Made by a program: the position numbers and the translations under genes. The notes beneath the pieces are model-generated. The model saw only the letters and a list, made by a program, of their open reading frames with translations, made no database searches and was not told where the DNA came from. From Pseudomonadota bacterium (lineage in GTDB: Bacteria; Pseudomonadota; Gammaproteobacteria; Burkholderiales; Rhodocyclaceae), in NCBI GenBank assembly GCA_018241665.1, contig JAFEDK010000008.1, positions 124,001 to 188,000 of the forward strand: a DNA stretch of 64,000 nt. The letters are read 5' to 3'. Numbering within the stretch: position 1 is the stretch's first letter; each line of letters starts with the position of its first letter. Shown here one piece after another: positions 45,236 through 54,370 of this stretch.

Positions 45236-45405
45236 GTCGCCCCCTCGAATGTTCTATTCACAACAGATTTAACGGCCCCGACGCAGCGGAATGAAGCGCC
45301 GGCTTCCGTTGCATCCGCCCCACACTCTTGCAAACCGTCCTTCGTGAAGCCTGCAAGCGTCTGATAAAATGAAAAATTACCGTCATTACCTGGTAACAAT
45401 CACAC

Positions 45406-46032
45406 ATGTTCGGACGCCTGCTGCCCCAGGAGGGGCGCTTTTTTGAACTCTTCAACAGCCACGCGGAACAGATCGTCCGCGGTGGTGAAGCCCTTGTCGC
45501 GCTGATGGAGGATCTCGACGGCGCGGAACAGCATATCGCCAACATCGAGGCGATCGAACAAGCGGCGGACAAGATCACCCACGAAACCATTGCACAGCTC
45601 CACAAGAGCTTCATCACGCCGCTCGACCGCGACGAGATCCATGGTCTCATCAATGCGATGGACGACATTCTCGACACCGTCCAGGATGTCGCCGAGTGCA
45701 CCACGCTCTACCACATCCAGCGCATCACCCCCGAAGCCCTGCAACTGGCCAACGTCAGCCTGTCCTGTTGCACGCGGGTCAAGATCGTCGTCGGCCTGAT
45801 CGCCAACATGGACAACGCCAGCGCGATCCTGCAGACCTGCCAGGAAATCGACCGCCTCGAAACCGACGCCGACCGCATCATGCGCAGCGCCATGTCCAAG
45901 CTCTTCCGTGACGAACGGGACGCGCTGCAGGTCATGAAGCTCAAGGCGATCTACGAGCAGCTCGAATCCATCACCGATCGCTGTGAGGACGTCGCCAAGA
46001 TCGTCGAAGGCATCGTGCTCGAAAACGCCTGA
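45406..46032 (+). CDS. DUF47/PhoU-like phosphate transport regulator
   Basis: A 208-residue all-helical protein of the DUF47 (PhoU-like) family, the cytoplasmic partner of Pit-type phosphate permeases. Seen: LFPxx-like start FGRLLPQEGRFFELFNSHAEQIV, acidic metal-binding helices (EDLDGAEQHIANIEAIEQAADKI, DRDEIHGLINAMDDILD) and ITDRCEDVAKIVEGIVLE at the end. It precedes the pit gene by eight bases, the standard operon. An AT-rich leader contains GATAAAAT and a small TTACC-T-GGTAA palindrome at 45386-45396 near the start. Confidence 0.92.
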   Translation: MFGRLLPQEGRFFELFNSHAEQIVRGGEALVALMEDLDGAEQHIANIEAIEQAADKITHETIAQLHKSFITPLDRDEIHGLINAMDDILDTVQDVAECTTLYHIQRITPEALQLANVSLSCCTRVKIVVGLIANMDNASAILQTCQEIDRLETDADRIMRSAMSKLFRDERDALQVMKLKAIYEQLESITDRCEDVAKIVEGIVLENA

Positions 46033-46040
46033 GCACTTCC

Positions 46041-47051
46041 ATGGAACACGTACAGATCGGCCTGTGGGTCATCGCAGGGCTCGTCATCGTCGCCCTGCTG
46101 TTCGATTTCATGAACGGCTTTCACGACGCCGCGAACGCCATCGCCACCGTCGTATCCACCGGCGTGCTCAAGCCCCATCAGGCCGTGGCCTGGGCCGCCA
46201 CCTTCAATTTCATTGCGCTGTTCGTCTTCCAGCTGAAGGTGGCCAGTACCGTCGGCAAGGGCATCATCGATCCATCCGCAGTGGATCACTACCTGGTCTT
46301 CGGCGCGCTTGTTGGCGCCATTGCCTGGAACATCGTCACCTGGTACTACGGCATTCCGTCGAGTTCCTCCCACGCCCTCATCGGCGGCATCGTCGGCGCG
46401 GCCATCGCCAAGGCCGGCAGCACCGACACCCTGATCGGCGCAGGTATCTGGAAGACGGTCGCCTTCATCATCATCTCGCCGTTGTTCGGCTACATACTCG
46501 GCTCGCTGATCCTCGTCATCGTCGCCTGGGTCTGCCGCAACAAGACGCAGCGCAGGGTGGACAAATGGTTCCGGCGGCTACAGCTCGTCTCGGCGGGCCT
46601 GTACAGCCTCGGGCACGGTGGCAACGATGCGCAGAAGACGGTCGGTATCATCTGGATGCTGCTGATCGCCTCCGGCGTGACGGCCCAGGGCGATCCGGTC
46701 CCGATGTGGGTCGTCGTGCTGTGTTACATGGCTATCGGCCTTGGCACGCTGTTCGGTGGCTGGCGTATCGTCAAGACCATGGGGCAGCGCATCACCAAGC
46801 TCAAGCCGGTGGGCGGTTTCTGTGCCGAGACCGGCGGCGCGATCACACTGTTCATTGCGACCGCTATGGGCGTCCCGGTGTCCACGACCCATACCATCAC
46901 CGGGGCCATCGTCGGTGTTGGCTCGGTGCGCCGCACGGCCGCCGTGCGCTGGGGCGTCGCCGGCAACATCGTGTGGGCCTGGATCCTGACCATTCCCTGC
47001 TCGGCGCTCATCGCCGCCGGCGGCTACTGGCTAGGCCGCGGCCTGCTGTAA
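46041..47051 (+). CDS. Low-affinity inorganic phosphate transporter, Pit family
   Basis: A 336-residue inner-membrane permease that takes up metal-phosphate driven by protons. Seen: both Pit signatures, FMNGFHDAANAIAT in the first helix pair and STTHTITGAIVGVGSVRR in the second half, plus SSSHALIGGIVGAAIAKAG. About ten hydrophobic segments are present. It follows the DUF47 gene by eight bases, which together form a two-gene phosphate uptake unit. The length is that of the short Pit type without the long central loop found in E. coli PitA. Confidence 0.95.
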   Translation: MEHVQIGLWVIAGLVIVALLFDFMNGFHDAANAIATVVSTGVLKPHQAVAWAATFNFIALFVFQLKVASTVGKGIIDPSAVDHYLVFGALVGAIAWNIVTWYYGIPSSSSHALIGGIVGAAIAKAGSTDTLIGAGIWKTVAFIIISPLFGYILGSLILVIVAWVCRNKTQRRVDKWFRRLQLVSAGLYSLGHGGNDAQKTVGIIWMLLIASGVTAQGDPVPMWVVVLCYMAIGLGTLFGGWRIVKTMGQRITKLKPVGGFCAETGGAITLFIATAMGVPVSTTHTITGAIVGVGSVRRTAAVRWGVAGNIVWAWILTIPCSALIAAGGYWLGRGLL

Positions 47052-47123
47052 GCAGCGCAACTTGACGGCCGCGAGGAGAAGTCCGATCCTCGCGGCCTCA
47101 ATACGTTTGGCACCGCCCAAATC

Positions 47124-47363
47124 ATGCCCGCTCCCACCCTGAAGCAGCAAAAGACCTTTGCCGTCGTCCGCATCGTCGGCGGCTTCGCAGCCGCCACCGT
47201 GCTCGGCTACTCCTTCATCACCAACGTCCTTGCCGGCCAACCGGCGGAAGGCCCGGTACTCCTGACCGGCGTCATGGCACTGCTGGGCCTTGGCTACGCG
47301 GCCTACTACACCCGCAGCCTCGGGCGTATCGCTGCGGCCGAAAAGCAATCACAACAACCGTGA
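47124..47363 (+). CDS. Small membrane protein of unknown function
   Basis: A 79-residue protein with two hydrophobic segments (about residues 13-34, FAVVRIVGGFAAATVLGYSF, and 43-61, GPVLLTGVMALLGLGYAAYY), and short polar ends. No recognised domain. It overlaps the next gene by four bases (GTGA), indicating translational coupling with the DUF1615 lipoprotein. The role is unknown. Confidence 0.7.
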   Translation: MPAPTLKQQKTFAVVRIVGGFAAATVLGYSFITNVLAGQPAEGPVLLTGVMALLGLGYAAYYTRSLGRIAAAEKQSQQP

Positions 47364-48646
47364 TCCGTTCGCCAGCCACGCTGGGTGGGCTGCTGACCAG
47401 CCTCGTCCTGCTCGCCGGCTGCGCCACCAGCAACGCACCGGTCGAATCCCGCCCTTCGCCAAGACTTCCCCCCCCAACAGAGCCCCCTGCGCAAGCGCGA
47501 CCTTTCCCCGCCCCCGACCTGCCCCGTCCGACTCCGCAAACGGTGCCCGCAGCGCCCCCGGCGCCAGTCATAACGCGCGCGCCCCAGGCTGTAACGCCAC
47601 CACCTGCACCCTACCTTGGCGAACGGGAAGGACGCGCTCTGGTGGCCCGCTTCATCCCTCCCGGAACGAAGGATCGCGACGGCTGGGCCGCCGACATCTT
47701 CACGGCCTTCTCGACGCTGCGCATTCCTCCCACGCCGGACAACATCTGCGCCGCCATCGCAGTCATCGAGCAGGAGTCCACCTTCCAGGCTGACCCCGCG
47801 GTACCCGGCTTGTCGAAAATTGTCTGGAAGGAGATCGATAGCCGGCGAGAGCGCGTGCACCTGCCCAAGCTGCTGGTCGACACAGCATTCCTGAAGACAT
47901 CCCCGGACGGCCGCAGCTACAAGGCACGGGTGGACGCGCTGCGCACCGAGAAGCAAATGAATACCCTCTTCGAGGACATGATCTCCGAACTGCCCAACGG
48001 CAGATCCCTGCTCGGTGGCTACAACCCGGTGCGCACCGGCGGCCCGATGCAGGTCAGCGTGGCTTTTGCCGAGGAGCAGGTGCGGGAGAAACCTTACCCC
48101 TATCCGCGCCAGGGCAGCGTGCGCTCCGAGGTGTTCACCCGCCGCGGAGGTGTCTATTTCGGCGTCGCGATCCTGCTTGACTATCCGGCGCCCTACAGCA
48201 AGATCCTGTACCGCTTTGCAGACTTCAACGCTGGCCGCTACAGCAGCCGTAACGCTGCGTTCCAGAATGCACTGGTCCGCCTGACCGGGCAGCCGATGGC
48301 ACTCGACGGCGACCTGCTGCGCTACGTCGATGGCGCGCCATCATCAGAGCCCAGTACCACGCTGATCGCCTTGCAGGCCATCGCGGCACGCCTGGGCATG
48401 TCACGCCCGGAGATACAGCGCGACCTGCGTCTTGAAAAGAACTGGCAGTTCGCCCAGACCCCGCTTTACAACCGCGTCTTCAATCTGGCCGAATCATCCA
48501 GCCCGCGCCTGCCGCGGGAAGTACTGCCGATGATCGACCTCAAGAGCCCGAAGATCCAGCGCAAGCTGACCACCGCCTGGTTTGCCGAGCGGGTGGATGG
48601 CCGCCACCGCACCTGCCTGGGACGCAATCCCTCAACCCTGCCCTGA
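47360..48646 (+). CDS. DUF1615 lipoprotein
   Basis: A 428-residue predicted lipoprotein. It begins with a GTG overlapping the upstream stop, has a signal peptide with lipobox LAGC (lipidated Cys21), then a Pro/Ala-rich linker (about residues 30-75), then a DUF1615-type domain. Conserved-looking features include VIEQESTFQADP, which resembles the Glu-containing start of a lytic transglycosylase fold, and GGYNPVRTGGPMQVSVAFAE with a possible substrate groove. Outer-membrane or periplasmic location is expected; cell-wall lytic activity is inference from this resemblance. Confidence 0.8.
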   Translation: MIRSPATLGGLLTSLVLLAGCATSNAPVESRPSPRLPPPTEPPAQARPFPAPDLPRPTPQTVPAAPPAPVITRAPQAVTPPPAPYLGEREGRALVARFIPPGTKDRDGWAADIFTAFSTLRIPPTPDNICAAIAVIEQESTFQADPAVPGLSKIVWKEIDSRRERVHLPKLLVDTAFLKTSPDGRSYKARVDALRTEKQMNTLFEDMISELPNGRSLLGGYNPVRTGGPMQVSVAFAEEQVREKPYPYPRQGSVRSEVFTRRGGVYFGVAILLDYPAPYSKILYRFADFNAGRYSSRNAAFQNALVRLTGQPMALDGDLLRYVDGAPSSEPSTTLIALQAIAARLGMSRPEIQRDLRLEKNWQFAQTPLYNRVFNLAESSSPRLPREVLPMIDLKSPKIQRKLTTAWFAERVDGRHRTCLGRNPSTLP

Positions 48647-48779
48647 GCAAACCTCACGCTCGCATTCCTTGATCCGGCCCATACGGAAAAGTACGGACCG
48701 GCTTTACAATCGAGTACAGCTTGGGCCGCGCCAGCGTGGTCTAATCTGAACTAAAACGATTACCAAGGGAGAAAAGTAG

Positions 48780-50075
48780 ATGAGTTTCCAGGAGCAATAC
48801 GCAGCCAAGCGCACCACTGCCGTCGAAGCGATCCGTCATGTGCACAACGGCGACACCATCGTCGTGCCGACCGCCGTCGCCGAGCCGCCCGCCCTGCTTG
48901 GCGCACTGTCCGAGCACCGTCGCGACTTCCGCGACGTGAAGGTGTCGCAGATCCTTTCCGTCCGCAAGTTCGGCTACCTCGACCCGACTACCGCCGAGCA
49001 CGTCCGCCACGTGGCCTACTTCTTCAGCGGCGCCACCCGCCCCGGTTTCCGCGAAGGCGTGGTGGACTTCACGCCCAGCTACTTCTCGGAAATGCCGCAG
49101 CTGATCGACCGCGGCCTGATGCCCTCAGAAGTGGTGTTCACGCAGGTCTCGCCGATGGACAAGCACGGCTACTTCTCCCTGGGCATTGCCGCCGACTACA
49201 CGATGGCCGCGATCCGCAAGGCACGGGCAGTAATCGTCGAAGTTAACCCGAACGTCCCCTACTCCTTCGGCAACTGCCACCTCCACATCTCCCAAGTCAC
49301 CGCGCTGGTCGAAAACGAGGAGCCGATCCTCGAGGTCGGCCTGCCGACCATCGGACCGGTGCAAGAGGCCATCGGCAAGTACGTCGCCGACCTCATCGAC
49401 GACGGCTCCACGCTGCAGATCGGCTACGGCGGCATTCCCGACGCGGTGGTGATGCAGCTGACCCACAAGCACGACCTGGGCATCCACACCGAGATGATCG
49501 GTGACGGCATCCTGACCCTCATCGAGGCCGGCGCGGTCACCAACCGCCGCAAGAACTACCTGCCTAACAAGATGGTCGCGACCTTCGCGCTCGGCTCCAA
49601 GAAGCTCTACAACTGGATGGACCGCAACCCGATGTTCGAGATGCATCCGGTGGACTACACCAACGACCCCTACCTCGCCGGCCAGAACGACAACCTCATC
49701 GCCATCAATGCGACGCTGGAGATCGACTTCCTCGGCCAGTGTGGTTCCGAGAGCCTCGGGCCGATTCCCTACTCCGGCACCGGCGGCCAGTCCGACTTCG
49801 TGCGCGCAGCCAACCGCTCGAAGGGTGGCAAGGCCTTCATCGTGCTGCCCTCCACCGCAAAGGACGGCGCAATCTCCCGTATCGCGCCGACCCTCACGCC
49901 GGGCACCCACGTGTCCACCAGCAAGAACGACATCAACTACGTGGTTACCGAGTACGGCGTCGCACAGCTGCGTGGCAAGACTGCCAAACAGCGCGCCCAG
50001 GCCCTGATCGGCATCGCCCATCCGGATTTCCGCGCCGAACTGACCGCCGCCGCCAAGAAGATGCACCTGCTGTAA
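48780..50075 (+). CDS. Acetyl-CoA hydrolase/transferase family (succinyl-CoA:acetate or similar CoA-transferase)
   Basis: A 431-residue CoA-transferase of the acetyl-CoA hydrolase/4-hydroxybutyrate CoA-transferase group, which exchanges CoA between small carboxylic acids. Seen: DGSTLQIGYGGIPDAV, IPYSGTGGQSDFVRAA and TEYGVAQLRGKTAKQRAQALIGIAHPDFR, all family signatures. The region GQCGSESLG occupies the position near the catalytic glutamate. A good ribosome site (GGGAG) precedes the ATG. A strong terminator follows, so it is likely monocistronic. Substrate pair undetermined; length favours 4-hydroxybutyrate/propionate-type enzymes. Confidence 0.9.
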   Translation: MSFQEQYAAKRTTAVEAIRHVHNGDTIVVPTAVAEPPALLGALSEHRRDFRDVKVSQILSVRKFGYLDPTTAEHVRHVAYFFSGATRPGFREGVVDFTPSYFSEMPQLIDRGLMPSEVVFTQVSPMDKHGYFSLGIAADYTMAAIRKARAVIVEVNPNVPYSFGNCHLHISQVTALVENEEPILEVGLPTIGPVQEAIGKYVADLIDDGSTLQIGYGGIPDAVVMQLTHKHDLGIHTEMIGDGILTLIEAGAVTNRRKNYLPNKMVATFALGSKKLYNWMDRNPMFEMHPVDYTNDPYLAGQNDNLIAINATLEIDFLGQCGSESLGPIPYSGTGGQSDFVRAANRSKGGKAFIVLPSTAKDGAISRIAPTLTPGTHVSTSKNDINYVVTEYGVAQLRGKTAKQRAQALIGIAHPDFRAELTAAAKKMHLL

Positions 50076-50080
50076 ACCGC

Positions 50081-50115
50081 AAAGGCCGTTCCGGCAAAAC
50101 ACCGGAACGGCCTTT
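50081..50115 (+). terminator. Rho-independent-type terminator after the CoA-transferase
   Basis: A perfect 14-bp inverted repeat (AAAGGCCGTTCCGG, seven-base loop, CCGGAACGGCCTTT) directly follows the stop. The stem ends in a short T-run, and the A's on the left make it symmetric. Confidence 0.85.
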
Positions 50116-50143
50116 CAGCAGATCTGATCTCCAGGCATCAGCC

Positions 50144-50184
50144 AACCGCGAGCCAGCGTCCCCGGACGCCGCCTCGCGGTTTTC
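50144..50184. terminator. Second hairpin in the convergent gap before rlmJ
   Basis: AACCGCGAG and CTCGCGGTT enclose an inner stem GCGTC/GACGC, followed by TTC. It could back up the upstream terminator or serve rlmJ from the other side. Confidence 0.4.
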
Positions 50185-50186
50185 AT

Positions 50187-51032
50187 TCAGGGGATCTCGT
50201 ACTCCAGCTCGAACTTGGCCCCATCATCCAGGCCAAGCACCTCGACCAGATAAGGCATCACCTTCTTGAGCATTTCCGGCAGGGTCCACGGCGGATTGAT
50301 GACGAACAAACCACTACCATGCATTCCAAAGCCGTCCTCGGAGGGCTTCTGTACATCCAGGCTCACATTCAGCCAGCTGTTGATCGGCAGGCGTTTCAGC
50401 TTGTCGGGCAACTCCCGCGACTGCATGGACTGCAGCTTCGGATACCACACCACATAGGTACCCGTCGCAAAACGGCGCAGGCTCTCCTTCAGCATTGAAA
50501 CCACCGTCCGGTAGTCGGTCTTCACCTCGTACGGGGGGTCGATCAGCACCAGCGCCCGACGGGTCGGCGGCGGCAGGAACGCATTGATCCCCGTGAAACC
50601 GTCCTGCTCCAGGACCAGCGCCTTGTTCCCCATATTTTCAACGGTCTGCTGAAGCAAACGGTTGTCGGCCGGGTGCAGTTCGAACAACCGCATCCGGTCA
50701 TCCGGTCGCAGCACGGCTGCCGCACAGCAGGGCGAGCCGGGATAGAGGCGCAGCTGGCCGCCCGTGTTCAGATCACGCACGACCTTCAGATATTCGCGCA
50801 GCTCCTTCGGCACATCCTTGCGACCGAGAAGACGGGCAACCCCCTCTTCGTACTCCGCGTTCTTGCGGGCAAAAGCGTCTTCCAGGGAATAACAGCCCGC
50901 ACCGGCATGGGTATCGATGTACCAGTAGGGTTTGTCCTTCTGATTGAAGTACTCGAGCAACTGGACGAGCACGAAGTGCTTGAGCACATCGGCGTGGTTG
51001 CCGGCATGGAAGGCGTGGCGGTAACTCAGCAT
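50187..51032 (-). CDS. rlmJ: 23S rRNA (adenine(2030)-N6)-methyltransferase
   Basis: A 281-residue SAM-dependent methyltransferase that methylates A2030 of 23S rRNA. Seen: MLSYRHAFHAGNHADVLKH, the invariant RlmJ N-terminus, IDTHAGAGCY as SAM-binding motif I, and LIDPPYEVKTDY as the catalytic DPPY motif IV. The ATG at 51032 is chosen on that N-terminus. It is transcribed toward the CoA-transferase with two hairpins in between. Confidence 0.96.
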   Translation of the reverse strand: MLSYRHAFHAGNHADVLKHFVLVQLLEYFNQKDKPYWYIDTHAGAGCYSLEDAFARKNAEYEEGVARLLGRKDVPKELREYLKVVRDLNTGGQLRLYPGSPCCAAAVLRPDDRMRLFELHPADNRLLQQTVENMGNKALVLEQDGFTGINAFLPPPTRRALVLIDPPYEVKTDYRTVVSMLKESLRRFATGTYVVWYPKLQSMQSRELPDKLKRLPINSWLNVSLDVQKPSEDGFGMHGSGLFVINPPWTLPEMLKKVMPYLVEVLGLDDGAKFELEYEIP

Positions 51033-51112
51033 GTTTAGGACGCCCGACGACGGGAACAAAAGATCAGGGGCGCGATGCTAACACCTCGTCCGCCCCGCCG
51101 CCTCAACGGCGA

Positions 51113-51469
51113 TCACTCCAGCGCATCGTACTTGCGGCGCGAACCGCGAAAACGCTCGACCGGGTACTTGGCCGCATTTTTCCCCAGCTTGGTCCGGGTC
51201 GCCGCCTCCAGGTCGATGCCGGCCCAATCCGCAATCAACAGCAGATACAGCAGGACATCCGCGCATTCATCCTCCAGCGCCTCCCGCCCGTGCAAATCGG
51301 ATGGCAAGGACGCGATTTCTTCATCGCTCTTCCATTGGGTCAGCTCGAGCAGTTCGCCCGCCTCCAGATTGAGGGACACGATCAGATTGCGTAGCGAGTG
51401 AAACTGGGCCCACTCCCGCTCATCCCGAAATGCACACACCAAGCCCCGCAAGTCATCCAGATCCGCCAT
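51113..51469 (-). CDS. MazG-like nucleotide pyrophosphohydrolase
   Basis: A 118-residue all-alpha NTP pyrophosphohydrolase of the MazG/RS21-C6 (dCTPase) type, which cleaves nucleoside triphosphates to monophosphate and pyrophosphate, cleaning noncanonical nucleotides. Seen: metal-binding ExxE in EAGELLELTQW, then DECADVLLYLLLIADWAGID as the second acidic helix. The ATG at 51469 gives MADLDDLRGLV and leaves a standard-length protein. It lies upstream of rlmJ on the same strand, with an 80-base gap. Confidence 0.9.
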   Translation of the reverse strand: MADLDDLRGLVCAFRDEREWAQFHSLRNLIVSLNLEAGELLELTQWKSDEEIASLPSDLHGREALEDECADVLLYLLLIADWAGIDLEAATRTKLGKNAAKYPVERFRGSRRKYDALE

Positions 51470-51619
51470 CAGACTCCCCCTCGATCCAGCATTGAAACAC
51501 CATTGAATCGCCGCTAACGCCCCCACCGGGCAGGCCACTTCTGCCGCCCGGCATCTCTCAATGCAGCGCTAAGCCCTTATTTCGCCAGAGGAAATGTATC
51601 AAAATACTACGCTTTCCCC

Positions 51620-51647
51620 TTGCGCTCGACCGTCACCCTGTTATTAT
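51620..51647 (+). promoter_or_regulatory. Candidate sigma-70 promoter of the carbonic anhydrase-family gene
   Basis: TTGCGC (51620-51625) and TATTAT (51642-51647) are 16 bases apart. The ATG at 51710 lies about 55 bases after the expected start, with AGGAA before it. Confidence 0.5.
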
Positions 51648-51709
51648 GGCGCGCTCTTCGACCGGCCATTCGGCGGCACGGCCGAGATTCAACTAAAACA
51701 GGAAAACAC

Positions 51710-52240
51710 ATGCCGATTTACCGCCTAGGAGAGCGCGCTCCACAACTGGAAGAGGGGGTCTGGATCGCAGAAAACGCCACTGTCATCGGTGACGTGTGGC
51801 TCGGCGCCAATGTCAACGTGTGGTTTGGCGCGATTCTGCGCGGTGACAACGACCCGATCGCGGTCGGCGAAAATACCAATATCCAGGACGGCGCGGTGCT
51901 TCATACCGATGACGGCGTACCCCTCGATATCGCCCACGACGTCACGGTCGGCCATAAGGCCATGCTCCACGGCTGCAAGGTGGGGGAAGGCACGTTGATC
52001 GGCATCAACGCCGTCGTCCTCAACCGTGCAGTCATCGGCAAGCACTGCCTGATCGGCGCCAACTCCCTGATTCCCGAAGGCAAGGTCATTCCGGACCGCT
52101 CGCTGGTCTGCGGCTCGCCTGGACGGATCATCCGGGAGCTGACCGATCACGAAATCAATCGCCTGAAGGCCAGCGCCGACGGCTACGTGAAGAACGCACT
52201 CCGCTACCAGGCGGAGCTGGTCGAGCTCAAGGACGAATAA
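51710..52240 (+). CDS. Gamma-carbonic anhydrase-family protein
   Basis: A 176-residue left-handed beta-helix protein of the gamma-carbonic anhydrase family (YrdA/PaaY type). Hexapeptide-repeat turns run through most of the length. The zinc-ligand histidines appear in VLHTDDG, VTVGHKAMLHGCKVG. A C-terminal helix follows (LTDHEINRLKASADGYVKNA). Zinc-dependent hydration of CO2 or a related thioesterase activity is possible; many members show little activity. The ATG at 51710 gives MPIYRLGERAPQL, the usual N-terminus. Convergent with the endonuclease-family gene. Confidence 0.92.
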   Translation: MPIYRLGERAPQLEEGVWIAENATVIGDVWLGANVNVWFGAILRGDNDPIAVGENTNIQDGAVLHTDDGVPLDIAHDVTVGHKAMLHGCKVGEGTLIGINAVVLNRAVIGKHCLIGANSLIPEGKVIPDRSLVCGSPGRIIRELTDHEINRLKASADGYVKNALRYQAELVELKDE

Positions 52241-52268
52241 GGATAGCCCGCGGAGCGCCGCGGACTGC

Positions 52269-53120
52269 CTAGAACACGGTCAGCATCACCGGCTGGTGGT
52301 CGGAAGCTGCGGTAGCCTGGTTGACGGCTACCGCATCGACCTTGTCCACCAGGTCGACGCTGACGAAAAAGAAATCACAGCAGTAAGGCCTGTCGGGCCA
52401 CTCGGCGCCATTCAGGCCGACGGTGCTCAAATGCGGGATCTCCCCGTAACAGGCCGGCCACGCGTCGAACCACTCGGGCCCGGCTTCCCCGGCGAGCGTC
52501 ATGTGGTAGTAGGCCTGGCTGCCCGGCTCGCAGTTGAAGTCGCCGCAGACGATTGCCGACAGCGGATGCGGCCAGCTGCGGAAGGGCGAATCATCCTCCC
52601 TGCCGTCGCCTGCCGTCGCGTTTTCAACGGCCTCCCTCACTCCGGCCTGCAGACTGCGCAAGGCATCAATCTGTGCCGTGCGCTGCAGTTCCGAGTAGTA
52701 CTCCAGATGGGTGTTGAGCACACGCACCGGGCCAGCCGGCGCGTCCACCACGAGTTCCAGGCAGACCCGCGGCATACTCGGCACTCCGGCATCCAGCGGG
52801 CGCGGCAGGCTGTGGCGCAGCACCTGTCCGACCGGTAACCGTGACAGCGTGAGATTGCCGAACAAATTCCGCCTTCCGGCCTCATCCGGCACATCCACGC
52901 CAGCGGCGAAGTGCGCGCTGTAGCCCGGAAAGGCAGCGGCCAGCACCGCCACCTGATCCTGCGGCGCTGGCCCTTGCAGGCCTGCAAAGCCAACCGCCAC
53001 TTCCTGCAGGCACAGCACATCGAAGTCACCCAGCATACGGATCGCGGCGATCGTGCGAGGGAGGTTCACCTCGCCATCGGCCCCGCGTCCCCACTGAATG
53101 TTCCAGCTCAATACCTTCAT
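52269..53120 (-). CDS. Endonuclease/exonuclease/phosphatase family protein
   Basis: A 283-residue metal-dependent phosphodiesterase of the exonuclease III/DNase I/inositol phosphatase fold. Seen: LSWNIQWG at the start, VLCLQEV with the metal-binding Glu, LNTHLEYYS, CGDFNCEPGS and the terminal SDHQPVMLTVF. No signal peptide, so cytoplasmic. It could act on nucleic acid or on a phospholipid headgroup; the fold alone does not decide. The ATG at 53120 gives MKVLSWNIQ, the typical start; an alternative ATG at 53141 would add seven residues. Confidence 0.87.
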   Translation of the reverse strand: MKVLSWNIQWGRGADGEVNLPRTIAAIRMLGDFDVLCLQEVAVGFAGLQGPAPQDQVAVLAAAFPGYSAHFAAGVDVPDEAGRRNLFGNLTLSRLPVGQVLRHSLPRPLDAGVPSMPRVCLELVVDAPAGPVRVLNTHLEYYSELQRTAQIDALRSLQAGVREAVENATAGDGREDDSPFRSWPHPLSAIVCGDFNCEPGSQAYYHMTLAGEAGPEWFDAWPACYGEIPHLSTVGLNGAEWPDRPYCCDFFFVSVDLVDKVDAVAVNQATAASDHQPVMLTVF

Positions 53121-53321
53121 CGACAAACCTGTGTTCTCCATGATGCCCGCCCATTCTGAACAAACTCTCGGGTCGGTTTTCTGCAGGATAGCAAGGCTGC
53201 CGGCGTGCTTCTCCCCCTATCCTCGCCGCTCTGTGCTCAAATCCCGAAATGCGCTCACGTGAGCGGGCAAAACAGGATTTATTTCACGGCGACGCGCTGT
53301 CGCCCAAAGCCGGCTGGCCGC

Positions 53322-53348
53322 TAAAGTGGCAAGCGGAGATGCCGTTAA
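53322..53348 (+). promoter_or_regulatory. Sigma-28 (FliA)-type promoter of the HDOD gene
   Basis: TAAAGTGG (53322-53329), an 11-base spacer and GCCGTTAA (53341-53348) fit the sigma-28 consensus TAAAGTTT-N11-GCCGATAA closely. The HDOD start codon lies 31 bases beyond. This links the gene to flagellar or chemotaxis regulation. Confidence 0.72.
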
Positions 53349-53378
53349 ACTTCCCGACTCCGTCATACCTCAAAGCCC

Positions 53379-54230
53379 ATGAGCACCCCCCAGGAACTCG
53401 TCGCCTGCGTCGAAAAGCTCGCCAGCCTGCCGGCGATCTATCACCGGATCCGTAACATTCTCGACGATCCGGACAGCTCGGTGCAGCAGCTTGCCGAAAC
53501 CGTTTCCAGCGACGCGGCCGTCACTGCCCGCGTGCTGCGCATCGTGAACAGCGCCCTCTACGGCTTTCCAGGCAAGGTGGAAACAGTCGTGCGCGCAGTC
53601 AACCTGATGGGCATGCAGCAGATCCACGACCTGATCCTCAGCACGACGGTGATTTCGGCCCTGTCCTCGATCCAGCCACCACACATGCCCCTGATGCGCT
53701 TCTGGAAAGGCTGCGTGTTCCGTGGCCTGGCGGCCCGCTCGGCGGCGCAGCGGCTTGGGGTCGGCGACCCAGAACGCTTGTTCATCGAAGGGTTGCTGGC
53801 CGACATTGGCCATCTGGTGATGTTCCAGGCCGTGCCCGACCTTTGCCGGGCGGCGTTTGAAAAGGCGCAGGAAAACAGCCTGCCGCTGCACGAAGCCGAG
53901 CAATCCATCATCGGCTGCAACCATGCCGAGGTCGGTGCCGCACTGGCATCGGCGTGGAACCTGCCCGCCAGCTTTGCGACGGTCATCGGCGCGCAACTGA
54001 TGCCGGCCCTCGGCGGCTCCCATGCCACCGAGGCTGCCCTGCTGCATGTGGCCAACCACGTGCTGGCGACCGAAGATCTCGATCACGCCGACGATGCCGC
54101 ACTGGCGCTGCTGGATCCGGTGGCGGCCGCACGTCTCGACATGGACACGACGCAACTCGCCGCCATCCGGGCCCAGGCCCGCAACGAATCGCCGGCGGTC
54201 ATCGCGCTCTTCTTCCCGACCCAGCTCTGA
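53379..54230 (+). CDS. HDOD domain signalling protein
   Basis: A 283-residue protein of the HDOD family, a degenerate HD-related domain without the phosphohydrolase metal residues, linked to signalling and motility control. Seen: LPAIYHRIRNILDDPDSSVQQLAETVSSDAAVTARVLRIVNSALYGFPGKVETVVRAVNLMG spans the HDOD signature; FIEGLLADIGHLVM holds the helix where HD proteins have HDxG, here ADIGH. No GGDEF, EAL or receiver domain is attached. A sigma-28-type promoter sits directly upstream, so expression with late flagellar genes is likely. The molecular target is unknown. Confidence 0.9.
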   Translation: MSTPQELVACVEKLASLPAIYHRIRNILDDPDSSVQQLAETVSSDAAVTARVLRIVNSALYGFPGKVETVVRAVNLMGMQQIHDLILSTTVISALSSIQPPHMPLMRFWKGCVFRGLAARSAAQRLGVGDPERLFIEGLLADIGHLVMFQAVPDLCRAAFEKAQENSLPLHEAEQSIIGCNHAEVGAALASAWNLPASFATVIGAQLMPALGGSHATEAALLHVANHVLATEDLDHADDAALALLDPVAAARLDMDTTQLAAIRAQARNESPAVIALFFPTQL

Positions 54231-54370
54231 GGCCGTCACCGGCGCCAGGCCGGCAATATCCCGCTGCATTGCCGCATGGCCCACGCCACGCGGGGTAGGC
54301 CAGCTCAGGGCACCCCGCCGGTCATGAGGCCAGCCGGGTCCGACGGCATTTTGCCCCGCCGGCCCATGCC

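Noticed and set aside
45267-45274. Sigma-28 promoter for the HD-GYP gene (minus-strand GCCGTTAA)
   Set aside because: Only the -10 half matches. The sequence at the -35 position (TTCATTCC) is far from TAAAGTTT.
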